From Lasiodiplodia sp. COLG20 (taxonomy: Eukaryota > Ascomycota > Dothideomycetes > Botryosphaeriales > Botryosphaeriaceae), in NCBI GenBank assembly GCA_009801085.1, contig VNWV01000007.1:744001-808000 (forward strand): a stretch of DNA of 64,000 bases, given 5' to 3'. Made by a program: the position numbers and the translations under genes. The notes below the pieces were generated by a model, which had not been told where the DNA came from, did not search any database, and saw only the letters and a list, made by a program, of their open reading frames with translations. Positions 34,074 through 46,708 of the stretch are shown here, piece after piece. Position 1 is the stretch's first letter. The number at the start of each line of letters is the position of its first letter.

Positions 34074-37000
34074 ACAAGAGTCGAATATTCGATTTACGTG
34101 GGCAGTGTATCGTTCCTCGCAAAGAAATTTGCTGAGGCATAATTATCCCTGGTTTTTGGGTCCTGTTATTCCTCGACAGCCTGAGGTGAACCGACTCGAC
34201 GGGGCATAAATATCGAACTCTGAGGAATGGGTATTTCTTTTTAGATGTATCCATGACGAAAGGCTTCGGCATATAAGCCGAATGATAACTCCCTGCTTTG
34301 AAATCAATAATCGAGGGGCTGAATCGCCTGGCTCTAGTTCATCTCAACAACCACTCGTGCCAGAGCGTTGAAAGCGTGAGATAGAGCCATCGCCTACTAT
34401 GTGTGGTGACTCATTCGTTGGAGTCTGACGGTACTGCGGTCAAGTTGTGTGAGAAAAGAGGGGGAAAGGCACGCAGTCGAGAGCAAGGGAGGGTGGAGAT
34501 ATCAAGGGCCCCTGGCATGCTGGAGAAGGAAAACAAGATTGTCACGACGGTGAGGCGTTCGCGCGACGCGTCCTCGCTAGCAGTGAATCCTTTGACCGGA
34601 TATGGTTTTCCCAAGCTCTTCGCAGATCCGCAAATTTCGCCGACCACGGCCAACGCTAAGAGGTGTGATGGTGGCAGATTCCAGGGCATGGAGCTGGGGA
34701 GAGGCACAGAGTGAGAGAAGAAAAGGGGGAGGAAGTTGTAGAGGCGAGAACAAGAGGCTGCGGAGCTCGCGGGTATGCAAGTGCCGAGGCAGGACGAGAG
34801 CGGAAGCGACGAGGGACGGCTTGACGTCAGACCAGCAGTCGAGCGATTCTTTCGAGTCGTGTGCGACGTTTGAAGTTGGGCGGAAATAAGATCAGTCAGG
34901 GGAGTGCATGGTTGGAACAAGTGGGTTCTCCAGGCGCAGATGGTCATCTTCCGAGCGAAGCGTGCTCTGGTGTGTGTGAGTGAGGCATGTCGCCAGAACG
35001 AGCGGGCACATCCATGCCGCATCGGGCAGCTGGCTCGTTTCGGGCGGTGCACGGCGGGGCGGGGCCAGCTCCGACGGGGTCCAGGAGCGTTGAAGAGCAT
35101 GGGGATTTTCAAATGGCCATGGCGGAGGCCTCGCGAAGGCCTGCCGCGCCCATCGCACCCGGCGGGCCCATGGCCGCGCCCAGAGCTCCACCACGTCTTT
35201 ATTTCCGGCCAGTGCCCGCTTGACGTCACCGCGCAATCAGACGCCGCTCCTGCGAGACCACACCGGCCTTTGGCGATTCAGACTTCGCAACCACGGAGTG
35301 CCCCCGGCCCGTGACGTGTCATGCCCAACGTTGGGCCTTCGGAAGCCGCACTCGCCCGCGGCCCAGCCAGCCGCATGCCGCCGCGCGCAGCTCCGCGACG
35401 AAGCAGCATCGTGAAGGCAGGCGTTGAGAGCGGCGCGACGCGGGCACTGGGCCATGGGCGGCGCGCGCAGAAGGACGATTGTCGTCGGATTTGGCTCTCA
35501 TCCGATGCGGATATAAAGAGGGATACCAGCGACTCAGGCGCAATGCTTCTGTCTCCCCTTAACCGCGCTTCGAATCATGTCCCGACGTTGAAACTTCGCA
35601 GCAATTGCCCAAGGAGCACCCACACCGGTTGGCACTGACGGCACGATGCCAGCCCGCCCCGGCCGAAATCAGAAAAAGAAAAAGCAAAGGAAGAGCGAGG
35701 GCGGGCGTTGAGTCATGGGCTGCCTTTCTGCGCGCCAAAAGCCACTCAACGACTCAATCACCGACGTCTCGAGCACGCTCCCTGAATCATTTCACGCGCT
35801 GCGCTACCACGTACCACGCATCCACTCCCGCCCCGGGCGCGCCCCGACATGCTCGTTTCGATCCTTCGCCGAAATGGCCAGCCCAGCGCCACGCTGGCCC
35901 GGAAAACGACAGGCGGATGCCGCAGGAACCTCGCGACACCATGCAGGGCGTGTCGGACGCGCAGCCGGCCACGCAGGGCCTGGCACGAGAGGCGAGTACC
36001 TGCAGCCCCCGAAACGGGATGCATTCGGGCAGATCGTTCGGCGGGATGGCGTCATCTGCCGAGACAGCCCTGAAGTTGCCCCCTCTCTTCGTCTCGGGAG
36101 ATCCACGAGTCGAGCTGTATGATGAGGTGGTTCACGGCAGAGCAGGCGAGCTGCCGCCCGCCGCGCCACCGTGGATACGAATCAGACTCAGACGTCAGAA
36201 GTTGACGAAAGCCCGGACAAGGAAACCCGGCACCAGGAACCCACCTGGCTACGGGTCCATCAGCCGTGCATCGTAGCTGCTAGTGACGCGGCGCCACCAA
36301 AGAGCCGCTCCAGTTCGATTCAGTGCGACGTTGGAAGTTGTCGCTTCCCGTCACCGTCCAACTTCAAACAAGCCGCATGGTGGCGCTGCCGACACGTCCT
36401 CCACCCATTGCCGTTTGAAGCTGCCTCTGTCTGCTGTAGAGTAATCATACATTTGTCATCGCGTCGGGAATGACGACTCGCTGTGAGATTCGACTCATGT
36501 CCGCACGCCGAAAGGAGAGAGTGACCCGCGCCCTCATACACTGCAGTAAATCACATCTATGCGTAACTGATTCGGAAACGCTGTGGGTGAGATGCCTCGA
36601 ACCTGCCGGCGGCCAATCCAGCTGGAGAAAGACGGCCGCGTTTCGAATCGTTTTCGCCTCGGGCAGGGCGAACGAACTGCGAGCTTTCCAGAAAAGGAAA
36701 CGATGTCGAGCATGGAAATATGGGGCCGGTTCCTGGCCTGCAAATCTGCGCGGAGAAACACAAACGTTCTGCCGCTGAACCGAGGCATGCTGTTGCCCTT
36801 CGCCACGGTCGATTCATTCAGACGTTCGAAGGACTGCTTCTCAAGCAATCGGCGCGGTTGGGGGTACGTGCTAGCGATTGGCGGGGCGAAGCTGCGAGTG
36901 CCATTGCCATCCCGGCGACTCAGATCCGACGTCTGAACTTGCAGCCCCATCGGCTCCCTTCACATGTGGACGCCCCATCAGCAACCCTGTATTGCGGGCC

Positions 37001-39585
37001 CAGCATCAAGGCCAGGATTTGCGCCAGCCCTTTGGCATGCAACCAGCCGCAGGTGCCACTTACTGCCTGCCGTCCCGCCGGAGCACTACCGCAACGAGGC
37101 TGCCATGTTGACAAAACGTCCTCAACTCGACTCGTTCCGACGTTCGACCTTCCTCCCTTGATCCACCTTGCCGCACTGCTAAACCATTCCTTTGGTTCTC
37201 TCATCTACCGCGTTCCTCTGCCGTTGCTACACACGGAGAACTTACGGGTCCGAAGGCCTCCACGACTTGCATCACCGACTCATCCAGACGTTCGAGCTTC
37301 ATCCCTTGATATCCACCACGCACATCATGGCAATGCTTGTTTTCCCTCTCTGGGAAACCGTTGTCGGACCATCCATGGCACGGTGATGCTATGGAGTCCC
37401 GCGCTGTCTGATCGCCGACTGCTTCGAGTCGTCCAGACGTTCGACCTTTGTACCTTATACCCTCCTCTCTGCGAATCATAGCATCCCTTCACCAGTACCA
37501 ACGCACTGCAAGCCACTTGTGGATCCTTTTTGGCACCCTCCTCTCCACTTCTTCCCTGAAGGCGACTCGTTCAGACGTACGAAGTTGACACCTCAATCGC
37601 CACTTCCTTCCTGTCATTGTACATACATGTTCCTATGCCAATCCACTAAAGCTTCTTCGGCCGAGGCAAGGTGTACGACCACTTGCCACATCCATTCTCA
37701 AACAGTACCCACCAGCCCTTGGTCGACTCTGCCGACACTTGACTTTACGTCCCATCGGTTAACGCTCTGCAAGCCAGCCAAAGCACCCTTAGCATCGATA
37801 TCTTGGTAACTGCGCTCTTGAGACCAATAGATTGAGACTACACAAACAGCAATGACAACATGAACTACGTGATAACGGCCCCTCCAGCCCGGAATGCAAT
37901 CGTCCTCTCACCACGCCTCCCCGTGGTGGCCACATGGCGCGCGGACCCGAGAGTCTCGCATCTCCGAAACGCGAAGGAGCTTGCACCTCACCAGTCGCCC
38001 GCTATGACCAAAAGCCATACGGTAAGCATTAGCAGTTTGGTAGTAGTGTGTTAGGTGATTAGTATTCACAGCGCCCTCAGCACTAGTCATTGCGACGTTC
38101 GACCTTCGTGCGACGCTTGTTGATCCTCCACGGAGAAAAAAATCCCAGGCCTGGACTCTGTCCGTCTCGCCCCCAAACCCATGTCCAGCAAACACCCAAC
38201 ATAAGTAAATGATCCGCTAGTCGGCCCCTTACACGCCCTCATCTCGGCGGTAGCGAAACGGCGCTCCCGCCTCATCACAGGCCGCTAGCAGGTACGCAAG
38301 CCGAGCGGCAGCCAGACGCAAGAGTCGGTGCAGTTACAATAGCACATGTTGTTCATGAGTACGGATTGCCGTCAATGCTATAAAGCGGCGCCGTGCCGAT
38401 TTTTGCTGTTTTCAGGAGTAGACAAAAAGAAGCGATGAGGTTGTAAGAAGGTCGGGGCGAGTGTCGGGGCTCTCTCTCGCTTTGCTATTTGCGGAAGGTG
38501 CTGGCTGAACAGCACGACCCGGCCGGTCACGTTCTAAGTCATTCAGACGTCCGAAGTTGAAGAAGCACCTACCCTCCCGTGCCATTCTCACAGCAAATCA
38601 AAAGCACCAGCCCACCGCAGAGGCATACCAAAGTCGAGACCCACTGTGCATTCGGGGGGGTCGAGAATCAATGCAAAATGCGCCACAAAGCAAAAAAAGA
38701 GGGTCAATTGACCGCTGTGTGTCCATCATGCCGCAGCCGCCTCAAACTGGCCCCGAATCCTCAGCCCTAGTTTTCTCTTTCTCTATGACAACAAGAAAAG
38801 ACAAAGTGGAGCAGATCACACATTCAATAGATTGTACCTGACACGCCACGAGACGGAGAACAGGGGCCCCTTACCTTCAGAAACGGGCGTGACACCGAGA
38901 TCCGTGAAGGGAAAAAGGAACCCCCGAGACAAGTAGTAGTGGAATCTCCACATTGCCTCTTTGGTGCTGTGGCGTTTTCGGATGATCATGCCGACTCTGA
39001 TGCTAACTGTTAATTTCGACAAAGTGGCGAGCGTGAAGGGTTCCATGTGAAGAGGGGATATGACGTATATTTGGACTGCGTGAAGCTTGGCATGATCGTC
39101 GCCTCGAGATTGTTTTCTCTCGGCAGGCGACCACGCGACCGCCACGAACCGCATTGTAGCATCCCGGAAGAAAAAAAATGGGCAACGTAATGATGAACTA
39201 GGGTGTGCGTAAGAAAGGGGAAAAATAGCGGAGGAAACACCGGAATATCCGTCTGTTGCCGTCTCCGTCTCCCAAGATATCATGTTGAGCACTCTGCACC
39301 CAACGCCCGAAAAAGAAAAAAAAAAAAACGCCGCCGCTTTCGTTTCCAACCGCATTACCGGGTTTTCCAAAACTTTTCGCTACCTATACGTATTCATGAG
39401 AAAATGACGAGAGCCCGCAGAGAAATCCGGGGCTCTGGCAATCTGGGTATCGTTGGCGTGCCTACTCCCTCATTCCAGAAAAACGCGGCCGTTGCGGGAT
39501 ATGATGGGATACTAAAACAAAGCATGAAAGCAAAAACAAGCAGGTCCGAAACGGTCGTACAGCGAAGGTCGTCCGCGTTCGATCA
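34074..39585. other. 5.5-kb gene-free region
   Basis: Long ORFs on both strands in the GC-rich part (34.4-37.5 kb) lack ATG starts, domains and splice logic, so I call none of them. The main content is the dispersed 24-nt motif listed separately. The last kilobase holds the 3' flank of the zinc-finger gene. Confidence 0.5.
34852..38562 (+). repeat. Dispersed array of a ~24-nt motif, at least 12 copies, same orientation
   Basis: The consensus is roughly CGACTCATTCAGACG followed by TTCGAAGTTG. Copies anchored on GACG lie at 34865, 35584, 36191, 36327, 36821, 36928, 37139, 37287, 37436, 37574, 38094 and 38546, with weaker ones near 35763 and 36480. All are on the plus strand. Four successive copies from 37139 are 148, 149 and 138 bp apart. 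The copies at 37139 and 37287 stay similar for a further ~15 nt (CTCCCTTGATCCACC and ATCCCTTGATATCCACC), which suggests worn-down tandem units of about 148 bp. Confidence 0.75.
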
Positions 39586-40571
39586 TTACGTTCTGTTAAA
39601 TCGAGGATACCGCGGCACACGCCTTCGTCGCTCGTCAAAACGAGGCCCCTCGGTGGTATGCGACGGATCCTCGGGATGAGAGCGCGCGGCCAGGGTGCCA
39701 CGGCCGTTCAATTCCTTATACTCGGCGTCGTCAATGATGCGCTTCTGCCACAGGTAGCGAAACAGCTTGAAGTCCGGGCGTGAGGTGGCCAGCGTCTCGC
39801 CCATGCGGACGTGTGCGGCCAGGTGGCTCATGCGCGCCTCCCACGCGGTGCGGCCGTCGTCGGCGTCGAAGCCAAAGTCGCATAGCGGGCAGGCGACAGA
39901 GCGCGGCGGGATGTTGCCGTGGAAGTGGCTGAGGTTGTGCAGGCGCCAGTCGGCTTCGTCGGGCGTCATAAAGCGGCAGCCGAGGAAATTGAAAGTACAC
40001 TCGTAGACCGGGGCGGTGTTCACTTGCGGCTGCACGAGGGCGCCGTCGACGTCGGGCTCCAGCAGGCGCACGCCCTGCACGATCTTGCCGTACTCGGTGT
40101 CGACGGATGACTCGGCGTACGAGGTGTGGTCGTCGTAGACGAGCGAGGGCGGGCCGCACGACGAGTAGCGCGAGGCTGAGGCGACAGTGGATGGGGCGCG
40201 GTTGTGGACCTGTGGGGGCTGCGTCTGCGAGGGCGCCATGGAGCTCTTACTGAGCGAGATGGAGGTCGGGTACGGGTATTGGTGGTCGTCTTCGGCGTAG
40301 TGAAGGCTGTGGGCAGCCTGCGGCAAGGAGTAATTGGTAGCGATACGCTCCGTGAATCCGGCGGTGCTATCCTGCCATGCGGCGATTGGGGGCCGGTACG
40401 ACCGCGCGCCTTCCTGCAGATAGGCCTCCAGCGTCTGCTGGGCGTCGGATCGGCGCGACGACGAGGCTGATGCGGCGCTGCCGCTGGAAGCGGGGCTGAA
40501 CGTGCTGCTGCTCACTGTTTTGTGTCCTCTCAGCCTTACCAGCTGGGCGAATCAGGGCGGGAGTGCTTACT
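39586..40571 (-). CDS. C2H2-like zinc-finger protein, start codon split by an intron
   Basis: The main exon (40514-39586) encodes a ~309-aa protein with a Ser/Gln-rich, disordered N-terminal half and a Cys/His-rich module. YECTFNFLGCRF with HNLSHFH resembles one degenerate finger, and CPLCDFGFDA with SHLAAHV a second (C-x2-C ... H-x3-H). The region FKLFRYLWQKRIIDDAEY follows. In the genome the frame starts GTG AGC. A GTAAGC donor at 40570-40565 and an AACAG acceptor give an exon ending in A joined to TGAGC, so the ATG is created by splicing (A at 40571, TG at 40514-40513). Similar fungal proteins are seen as regulators, but nothing more specific can be said. The exact 5' end is inferred. Confidence 0.7.
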
Positions 40572-42218
40572 TGTTTCGGTGACCGCCTGAATCCTTCCCC
40601 AGAGCGGCGCGGGAGGTTGCTGGTGAAGGGCTGCGACGATCCTCGGCGATGCAGTCTGCCAAAAAGCAGTCGTTCATCGAGCGTCGCGGATGGGCGGTGC
40701 CGGAGCGACGGGGGGTTGCGACGGGAATCGACACTCCACGACTCTGCTTTATACGGCGTTCACATGGCGCGGCCGCCAGCGAGTGGGAGACGGCTCTGAC
40801 TGGGAGCAATGCGGCTCTGCGACCGGCCTGCTGGGAAGAGCGGTGCAGTTGGCTTGACGCAAAGCGCTGCAACCCGCTTGGGGACGCGCCGCTTTTCCCC
40901 GCTTCTGACGATCGCGCGCATGGGTCTGCCGATGAATCACAGCCCGCCTGGAAGCGAGCGAGAGCAGCAATCGTGCGAAGCCGTTCCTTGGATTTGCGCC
41001 GTCTAGACCCTCTCGACGTCACGGCTGGTGCGAGGAAGCCGCGTACAGCAGCCAAGCGCTATCGCTGCCGTGACTCCCGCTCCGCATCTCCTTATCAGGG
41101 GTGTGAAATGTCGGTGACAAGCTCCGGCCCGCGAAGCCCTGCTTGCTTGTGGGGTTTCAACACCTGACTGCGCCATTGCCGGAGACCCTCCTTGTTTCGC
41201 ACATCCGCTGTGTGGGGACGAGCGTGAGCGTCCTCGCCGACCCTGACGAACCCAATTGGACAGGTTTGGCGACCGCCAGGAACGCGCGAGCAGAAGACGG
41301 AGCTGCCCCTCCGCGATTGCACGTCCCCCCCTCGCCGCAGGTGACACGGCACCTTAATCATCTGCTCATGCAGATCCACGACATGCACATATATCGAGTA
41401 CCAAGAGAAATAGGGCAGAGTCGGAAGCTCGATAATCATGACTGTGCCAACGGCCAAGCCCACCGCTGCTCGCTGTGCAACTAATATAGAGAGACCGTCA
41501 AATAATGTACAGAGAACCGTTCCGCCGTTCATACCCGCTCTCGCGTGCAATTATGTATGAAAAAATAAATCCAGTAACCTTGCAGGGCGTGCGTAAAAAA
41601 AACCAAGAGCTACAGAGCCTGAGAGATGATGTGCAATACCAAAGCATTAAAAAAGACAGAGCAGACCATGAGACTGTAAAAACAAGACGCAGTATTTTGC
41701 AGACTCAGCGGGAATATGCGACCTTTTGCTCCAACAGGGAAAGCAAAAAGACAGCCGCGGAAAGAGACTCGAGAGTATGATGATCGGACTAACGCCACGC
41801 TGACGGAAGAACTTTATCAAAAAGCAAAACAGACCCATGCGCGCCGACGAGCAGATGCGCGACAAACAGCAAGCGATGGCCACTCAAAACCCGTATTTCG
41901 CCTTCCCTCGCCCGCCATCTCGCCGAAAAGCATGAGGTAATCCTTTCCTACTATACCCAAGATGAACAAAGAACATGTGCCTGGCAGTCAACAACTCCAG
42001 GGCACCCGAACCAGACGCAGCAGCGCGTGTCGATGCTTCAGGCCGCAGGTTTAGGGGTATATCAACGTCAGCCTTGAAAAACAGCATCGCCTCCGCTGCG
42101 AGCGTCGAAGCCGCCCCCTCTTTGCACGCCAACTCCGTTCTTCCAAATCCATAATCGTCACGTCGTCTCGGTCGAGCCCATTAAGACGCTGGCATCGTGA
42201 TCATCCCTGCTTCGTCCC
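40572..42218. other. Intergenic, no gene seen
   Basis: This holds the promoter and leader of the zinc-finger gene and the 3' flank of the LIM-binding gene. ORFs here are short or lack an ATG. Confidence 0.5.
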
Positions 42219-44830
42219 TCAACCCGGGTTGCCCTTGATACGCTTGTTGTTGTTCGGCATTCTAGGGCTCGGTTTGACCTTTGCCGTTGGTGCTCCATCA
42301 GGACCATCGTCGCCCTCAGTCTTCACGGTGCTGCGTCTCCGCTTGTTACTCACATTTGGGCTAGTGTTGGCACTTGCAGCTGCACTGCTGTTTGTGCCTT
42401 GTTGGCTGTGCTGAGCCACGAGACCGGGCGCTTGCATGTGTGCTTGCGCTGGCGACGGCGTGTGAGTCTGCCCGACGAGGTGCGGTGATCCGTTGACTGC
42501 AGGGTTCAAGCCGCCGGGAAACTGCTGGAGATTGGCAATGTGCGGGGACATGAACTGTTGATTGGGGGGATGTGGTTGAACATTAGGATTGCCGCCAGCC
42601 ATGTTCTGCGGTGTTCTAGCTCCCGGCGCGCTGTTCGGCGTGGGCGCTCCGGGCGGGAGGTTTATCTGGGGCTGGCCTGGTCCGCCTTGCTGTGGTGGTT
42701 GTGGTCCCTGTTGTTGCTGGCCTGGCTGCATTGGATTACCCGGCGCCATGCCTCCCTGGTTCTGTTGTTGGATGTTAAGATTGGCCACCAGGCTGTTCAT
42801 AGCCTGAGAAGGGGTATTGCCCGGGTTGGCGTGGTAGTGAGCGAACAACTCCTGCATGTTCGAAAGAGTCTCGCCAACCTGCCGACGGATCAGCTGCAAG
42901 GTCCATGGCTGCGCCAGCACTCGCCGTACGTACCTCGAGGAACTGGAGCACCGGGTTGGTAACACCCCAGGTTGACACCGGTGCTTCCGGAAGTTCTGAG
43001 AAAAGCATTGTAGGCTCGGCATTTTGCATGCGTGGATTCCTCTGGTTGGGAGGATTCTTCTTGCTCATTTTCGGCGACATGTTTTGGTGGGGCGATCTGA
43101 CGTGGAAAAGGCCCTCCAATGTACTCCGTGGCAGGTACTGCATGTGATCCGCCGTCTCGAAGATGAGCAGGTTGATCTTATCATCGCGGTCGAACATCGC
43201 GCTAAGCTTTCCATTTTGCACCACCTGCACGATGGTTAGTCCATGCTTCAGGGATAGCAAAGTGCCACGTAAACTTACCTGAGTTCCGTTCTTGAACCAG
43301 TAAATGAACTTTGCTCGGTTACTTTCCACGTAGTGGCAGTTGTTTCCAAACTCCTTTTCCGTAATGCCGTCCATGGTAAGCTGGATGTTTTGAACACCGC
43401 TTTGGAATTGCGTGTAGTAGTAACGAGGTAATGCAGGATTGCAGATTTCGAAGTTCTTGGGCTTCTGAGCTTGAGGTGCATAATCCAGCAATGTCTGCTT
43501 GAAGATACCATCTTCAGAGAAGAACCTTCCAACAAACGTTTTCCAGTGGGTAATGTCGTTTGGCTGCCGATCCGCCTAGAAATTGTTAGTCGAGTAGCAA
43601 CAAGACGTTCGGGGTTACTTACAGAGAAACGGCTAAGATTGTCGGCTAGATTAAGCAGCTTAAGTATAGTCGTGCCGTACATCCTATTTTGTTGAGCATG
43701 GGCCTGAGCTGCTTGAGCTTGAGCCGCCTGAGCCCTCTGTTGCATCATCTGCTGCTGCTGGGCCATTTGCTGGCGTTGCTGCTGCTGTTGCTGCTGCTGC
43801 ATTGCCTGCTGTTGATTCTGAGGCGGTTGCTGACCCGGCTGCTGCGGCTGTTGCGGCTGCTGCTGGGGCGGCTGGGGCTGCTGCTGTTGCTGAGGAGGAG
43901 GGCCTGGGGGAGGGGGGCCTTGCTGCACAGGAGTCGGGGCCTGCGCCGGCGGCGGAGGTTGAGGTTGTGATTGGGTCTGCTGTGGCGTATGATGTTGACT
44001 GGGAGGCGGTGCAGGAGAGGCCTGTGCTTCATGTCCAGGCTGCATTCCCGGGGGCTGAGGCCTCATCTGCCCTGGCTGACCCTGCGGCGGCTGCTGGTTT
44101 TGCGGTCCACCTTGACCAGGATTGCTCTGCTGAGAAGCAACATGCTGCATAGCCGTGTGGTGCTGAGCCATGAGTTGTTGCTGTTGCTGGGCCTGCTGCT
44201 GAGCTTGCTGCTGAGCTTGCGCATGCTGCTGAGCCTGCTGCATTTGATTTTGAGTAAGTTGCGCGCGGATGTGCGGCGGCAGGTTTACTTGGAGCCCCTG
44301 GGGGTTTCCCTGCATAGCAGCCATTTGCTGCGGGGTCATTCCCTGGTTCCCGCCATGCGGGAATCCCATCATCCCATTCTGCTGTTGTTGCTGCATCATC
44401 TGCTGGTGTTGCTGGTGCTGGCGCATCATTGCCTGGCGTTGTTGTTGGGCCTGCATAGCAAGCGCGGGGTTTTGCGCAACTGCGTGGTCTGGGTTTAGTG
44501 GTTGAGGTGGATGTGATGTGGTGGGGGATGTGACTTACATAGTTGCTGCTGTTGCTGCTGCTGCTGCTGGAACATATGGGCTTGGGGAGTGAGGTGCGAT
44601 AAAGCGTGTGCACTTGGGCCGGGACCACCCATTCCCGGCTGCATGCCCATCATCGGCCCAGCCTGAGAAACATGGGGTCCGTTTGGACCAGAGACTCCCG
44701 GATGCATTTGCATTGGCTGTCCCATGGGTTGACCTGGGTTAGGTCCCGGGCCGGGACCCATGGGGTGACCATGTGGAATGCCGCCCTGCTGGATGCCACC
44801 AGGATGATGAGGATATGTGCTAGCCATCAT
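42219..44830 (-). CDS. ptaB: LIM-domain-binding transcription cofactor (PtaB/Adn1, Ldb1-SEUSS type)
   Basis: Five exons on the minus strand are inferred, 44830-44539, 44479-43623, 43575-43279, 43224-42934 and 42893-42219, giving 803 aa. The N-terminal half is low-complexity Gln, Pro, Met and Gly. The conserved domain starts near residue 365 (TTILKLLNLADNLSRFS) and runs through DITHWKTFVGRFFSEDG, YYTQFQSGVQNIQLTMDG, KFIYWFKNGTQ and LLIFETADHMQYLPRS. It ends LIRRQVGETLSNMQELF. Known: fungal Ldb1-type proteins partner with Flo8/Som1-type factors to control adhesion, filamentation and biofilm formation. The C-terminal tail is Pro/Asn-rich with a basic end (NNKRIKGNPG). All introns are phase 0 or 1 with GTAAGT or GTACGT donors. 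Confidence 0.93.
43730..44440. repeat. Poly-glutamine CAG-rich coding tract
   Basis: Long runs of CTG/TTG on the plus strand correspond to CAG/CAA codons in exon 2 of the LIM-binding cofactor. They encode interrupted poly-Q and Pro-Gln blocks. Such tracts are prone to length change between strains. Confidence 0.85.
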
Positions 44831-46223
44831 CTTGAACCTTAGAGACTACAGATCGACTGGCGACGATCTGTCTCCCGTGGCCCTAGGAGAACGAACTCCC
44901 AGCCGGAACGGGCCTTCCCACAAGAAACCTTGTCTCGAAGTTTAGGCGAGAGAAGTGTGCGCACCGTTGACGATGTAGGCACGAGAGACGTACGCTCACG
45001 CTGACCGAGACGGTATCCACGTATGTGATAGCGGTCGCGTGAAGCAGAGTGGGTCCGGGGTGTGGGGTACACGGGCGCGACGCACGGCAGACGACAACGC
45101 GCACAGCGAGTATGCTAAGTGTAGGCGCGTGTCGGGAGACGAGGGCGGGTGTTTGCCGTCGAAAGTGGTGTCGTGAGTAGTGTCAGGGTATCACGGCGCA
45201 GCGGCAAGTGCCGGAGCTGACTTGCGATCGGAGTCAGCAGGTGACTGCTGGAACGGACCCCAATGCGCGACTGCTAGCGACGCGCGGAAGAGCGGCTCTG
45301 GAGCTATTCTCGGGCGTTGTGAAGGCAGTGCAGGCAGGCAACACGTCGGGAGGCGCGCATCCGCCGACGGGAGGTTGGGCGCGCGCAGGGCACGAACGAG
45401 CGTGATTGCAGAGCGCAATGGATGCGAGGCGCCGGATCACAGAATGATAAGGGACAGCGACGCCATATCAAGGCGGTCCGGGAGGGTCGCAGGAGCCGGT
45501 TTGGGGACGATGCGGTCGGGGAGATGATGGGCTGGTCGAGTTGTGGTGTCGAACGTTGGCAGCAGTCCCGGGGCGGTCGCGGTCGCCCCCAAGGCGGCTT
45601 AGCGGATTAGCGCCGAGAAGGTTTCTCCGAGCGAGCCCTGCTTAAGCTTCGCGCCAGCACCTATCGTTTCCCGCTCCTCGCGCAGTGCATGCCGCGGCCT
45701 TTTGCGACGAGCAGCTCCGTAGATGCCTAAAGGCTGCGTGCCGGCTTTTTTGCGGGCCTCCTCGCTCTATTTTCACGGAGTTGGCTGCTCCACCGCCAAC
45801 ATGCCAAGAACCGGGTTGCCAACATGCAAACAAGCCCTTGCCGTGTCCCTCCCACCTCTTGGGTCTTTTCATGGCCTGATGAATGGGTACCACACCGGCA
45901 ATCATTGCTTTCACCCCGACCTATAGTTCTGTGAAATATCATTTCTTACCGCTAGACACGTTTTTAGCGCCTCTACGCAATGTGTTCCCAAACCACCCTT
46001 CAGCGGGAAGGCGGTCAAAAAGCCGAGGTGAATAACACACACGGCAATGCCCCCCTTTCTCCATGAGACGCTTAGCACCAAGCGACGTGATTTAGTTGGA
46101 CGAGTCACACCGGGCTGTAGACGCTTGTACAAACAAGGATACCGTGCTTACTCCAACAGCGACTGCCAACGACTACAGAAGGGGACCTCAGCAGCCCTTT
46201 TCACGACGAGAAACATATGTATG
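44831..46223. other. Promoter side of the LIM-binding gene, no gene seen
   Basis: A long 5' flank with GC-rich, ORF-like but unsupported frames. Confidence 0.5.
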
Positions 46224-46301
46224 CGGAGGAGGCTATCGTCCGGAGGAGAACGTATAATTGTTAATACCACATTTACATCCCGACACTAGCTTCAACTGCC
46301 C
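46224..46301. repeat. Palindromic element, diverged copy at 46.2 kb
   Basis: The left arm GGCTATCGTCCGGA and the right arm CTAGCTTCAACTGCCC match the 81-bp palindromes with several changes, mostly in the left half. Confidence 0.7.
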
Positions 46302-46345
46302 ATGGCATGTGCGAAGATAAATCCACGCTAGCCTTCGGTTGCAAT
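46302..46345 (+). repeat. Subterminal repeat copy at 46.2 kb
   Basis: The sequence ATGGCATGTGCGAAGATAAA then TCCACGCTAGCCTTCGG continues directly from the palindrome, exactly as at the ends of the 32-34 kb element. No gene or second end follows, so this is a solo or truncated end. Confidence 0.75.
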
Positions 46346-46708
46346 CCCTCCGCATCTAGGCGGTCAGTCCGGCCTATACCAATAACACTACTAGATTATT
46401 TTCCCTCTCTTCCCTTTTCCTTATCATGTGACAGATATCTTGTAAGCACGAAGACACAGGCCTGAAGAACGTGGAATCTCTCATTTTATGAGAGACCCTG
46501 TGAGCAACTGGATTATCGAAAAATACGCTCTAGGTCTGTCTAGACATATACTTCATCTCCTGCATCAGTAGATTCCTCTGTTGCCTTTCCATATTTTTGC
46601 CAGTAGAAACTTAAGAGGAGCCCTCAAACTCGTGAACATTGTATTTCCGTGCCAAAGCATATGTCATAGGAAGCATGATATCGGTTCGCTCGTTATTGCA
46701 ACGAAGCC
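46346..46708. other. Spacer between two palindromic copies
   Basis: AT-rich sequence with no gene or recognisable repeat. Confidence 0.4.

Noticed and set aside
34411..36276. Overlapping long ORFs (up to 272 codons) on both strands
   Set aside because: High GC content explains the lack of stops. Starts are GTG or TTG, translations are low-complexity, and no domain is seen.
34852..38562. CRISPR-like reading of the dispersed motif
   Set aside because: Spacing is irregular (100-700 bp), the repeats are degenerate, and this is a fungal nuclear genome. A CRISPR array is not plausible.
43730..44440. CTG/CAG tract as a non-coding microsatellite
   Set aside because: It is in frame in exon 2 of the LIM-binding cofactor and encodes poly-Q, which is normal for this family.
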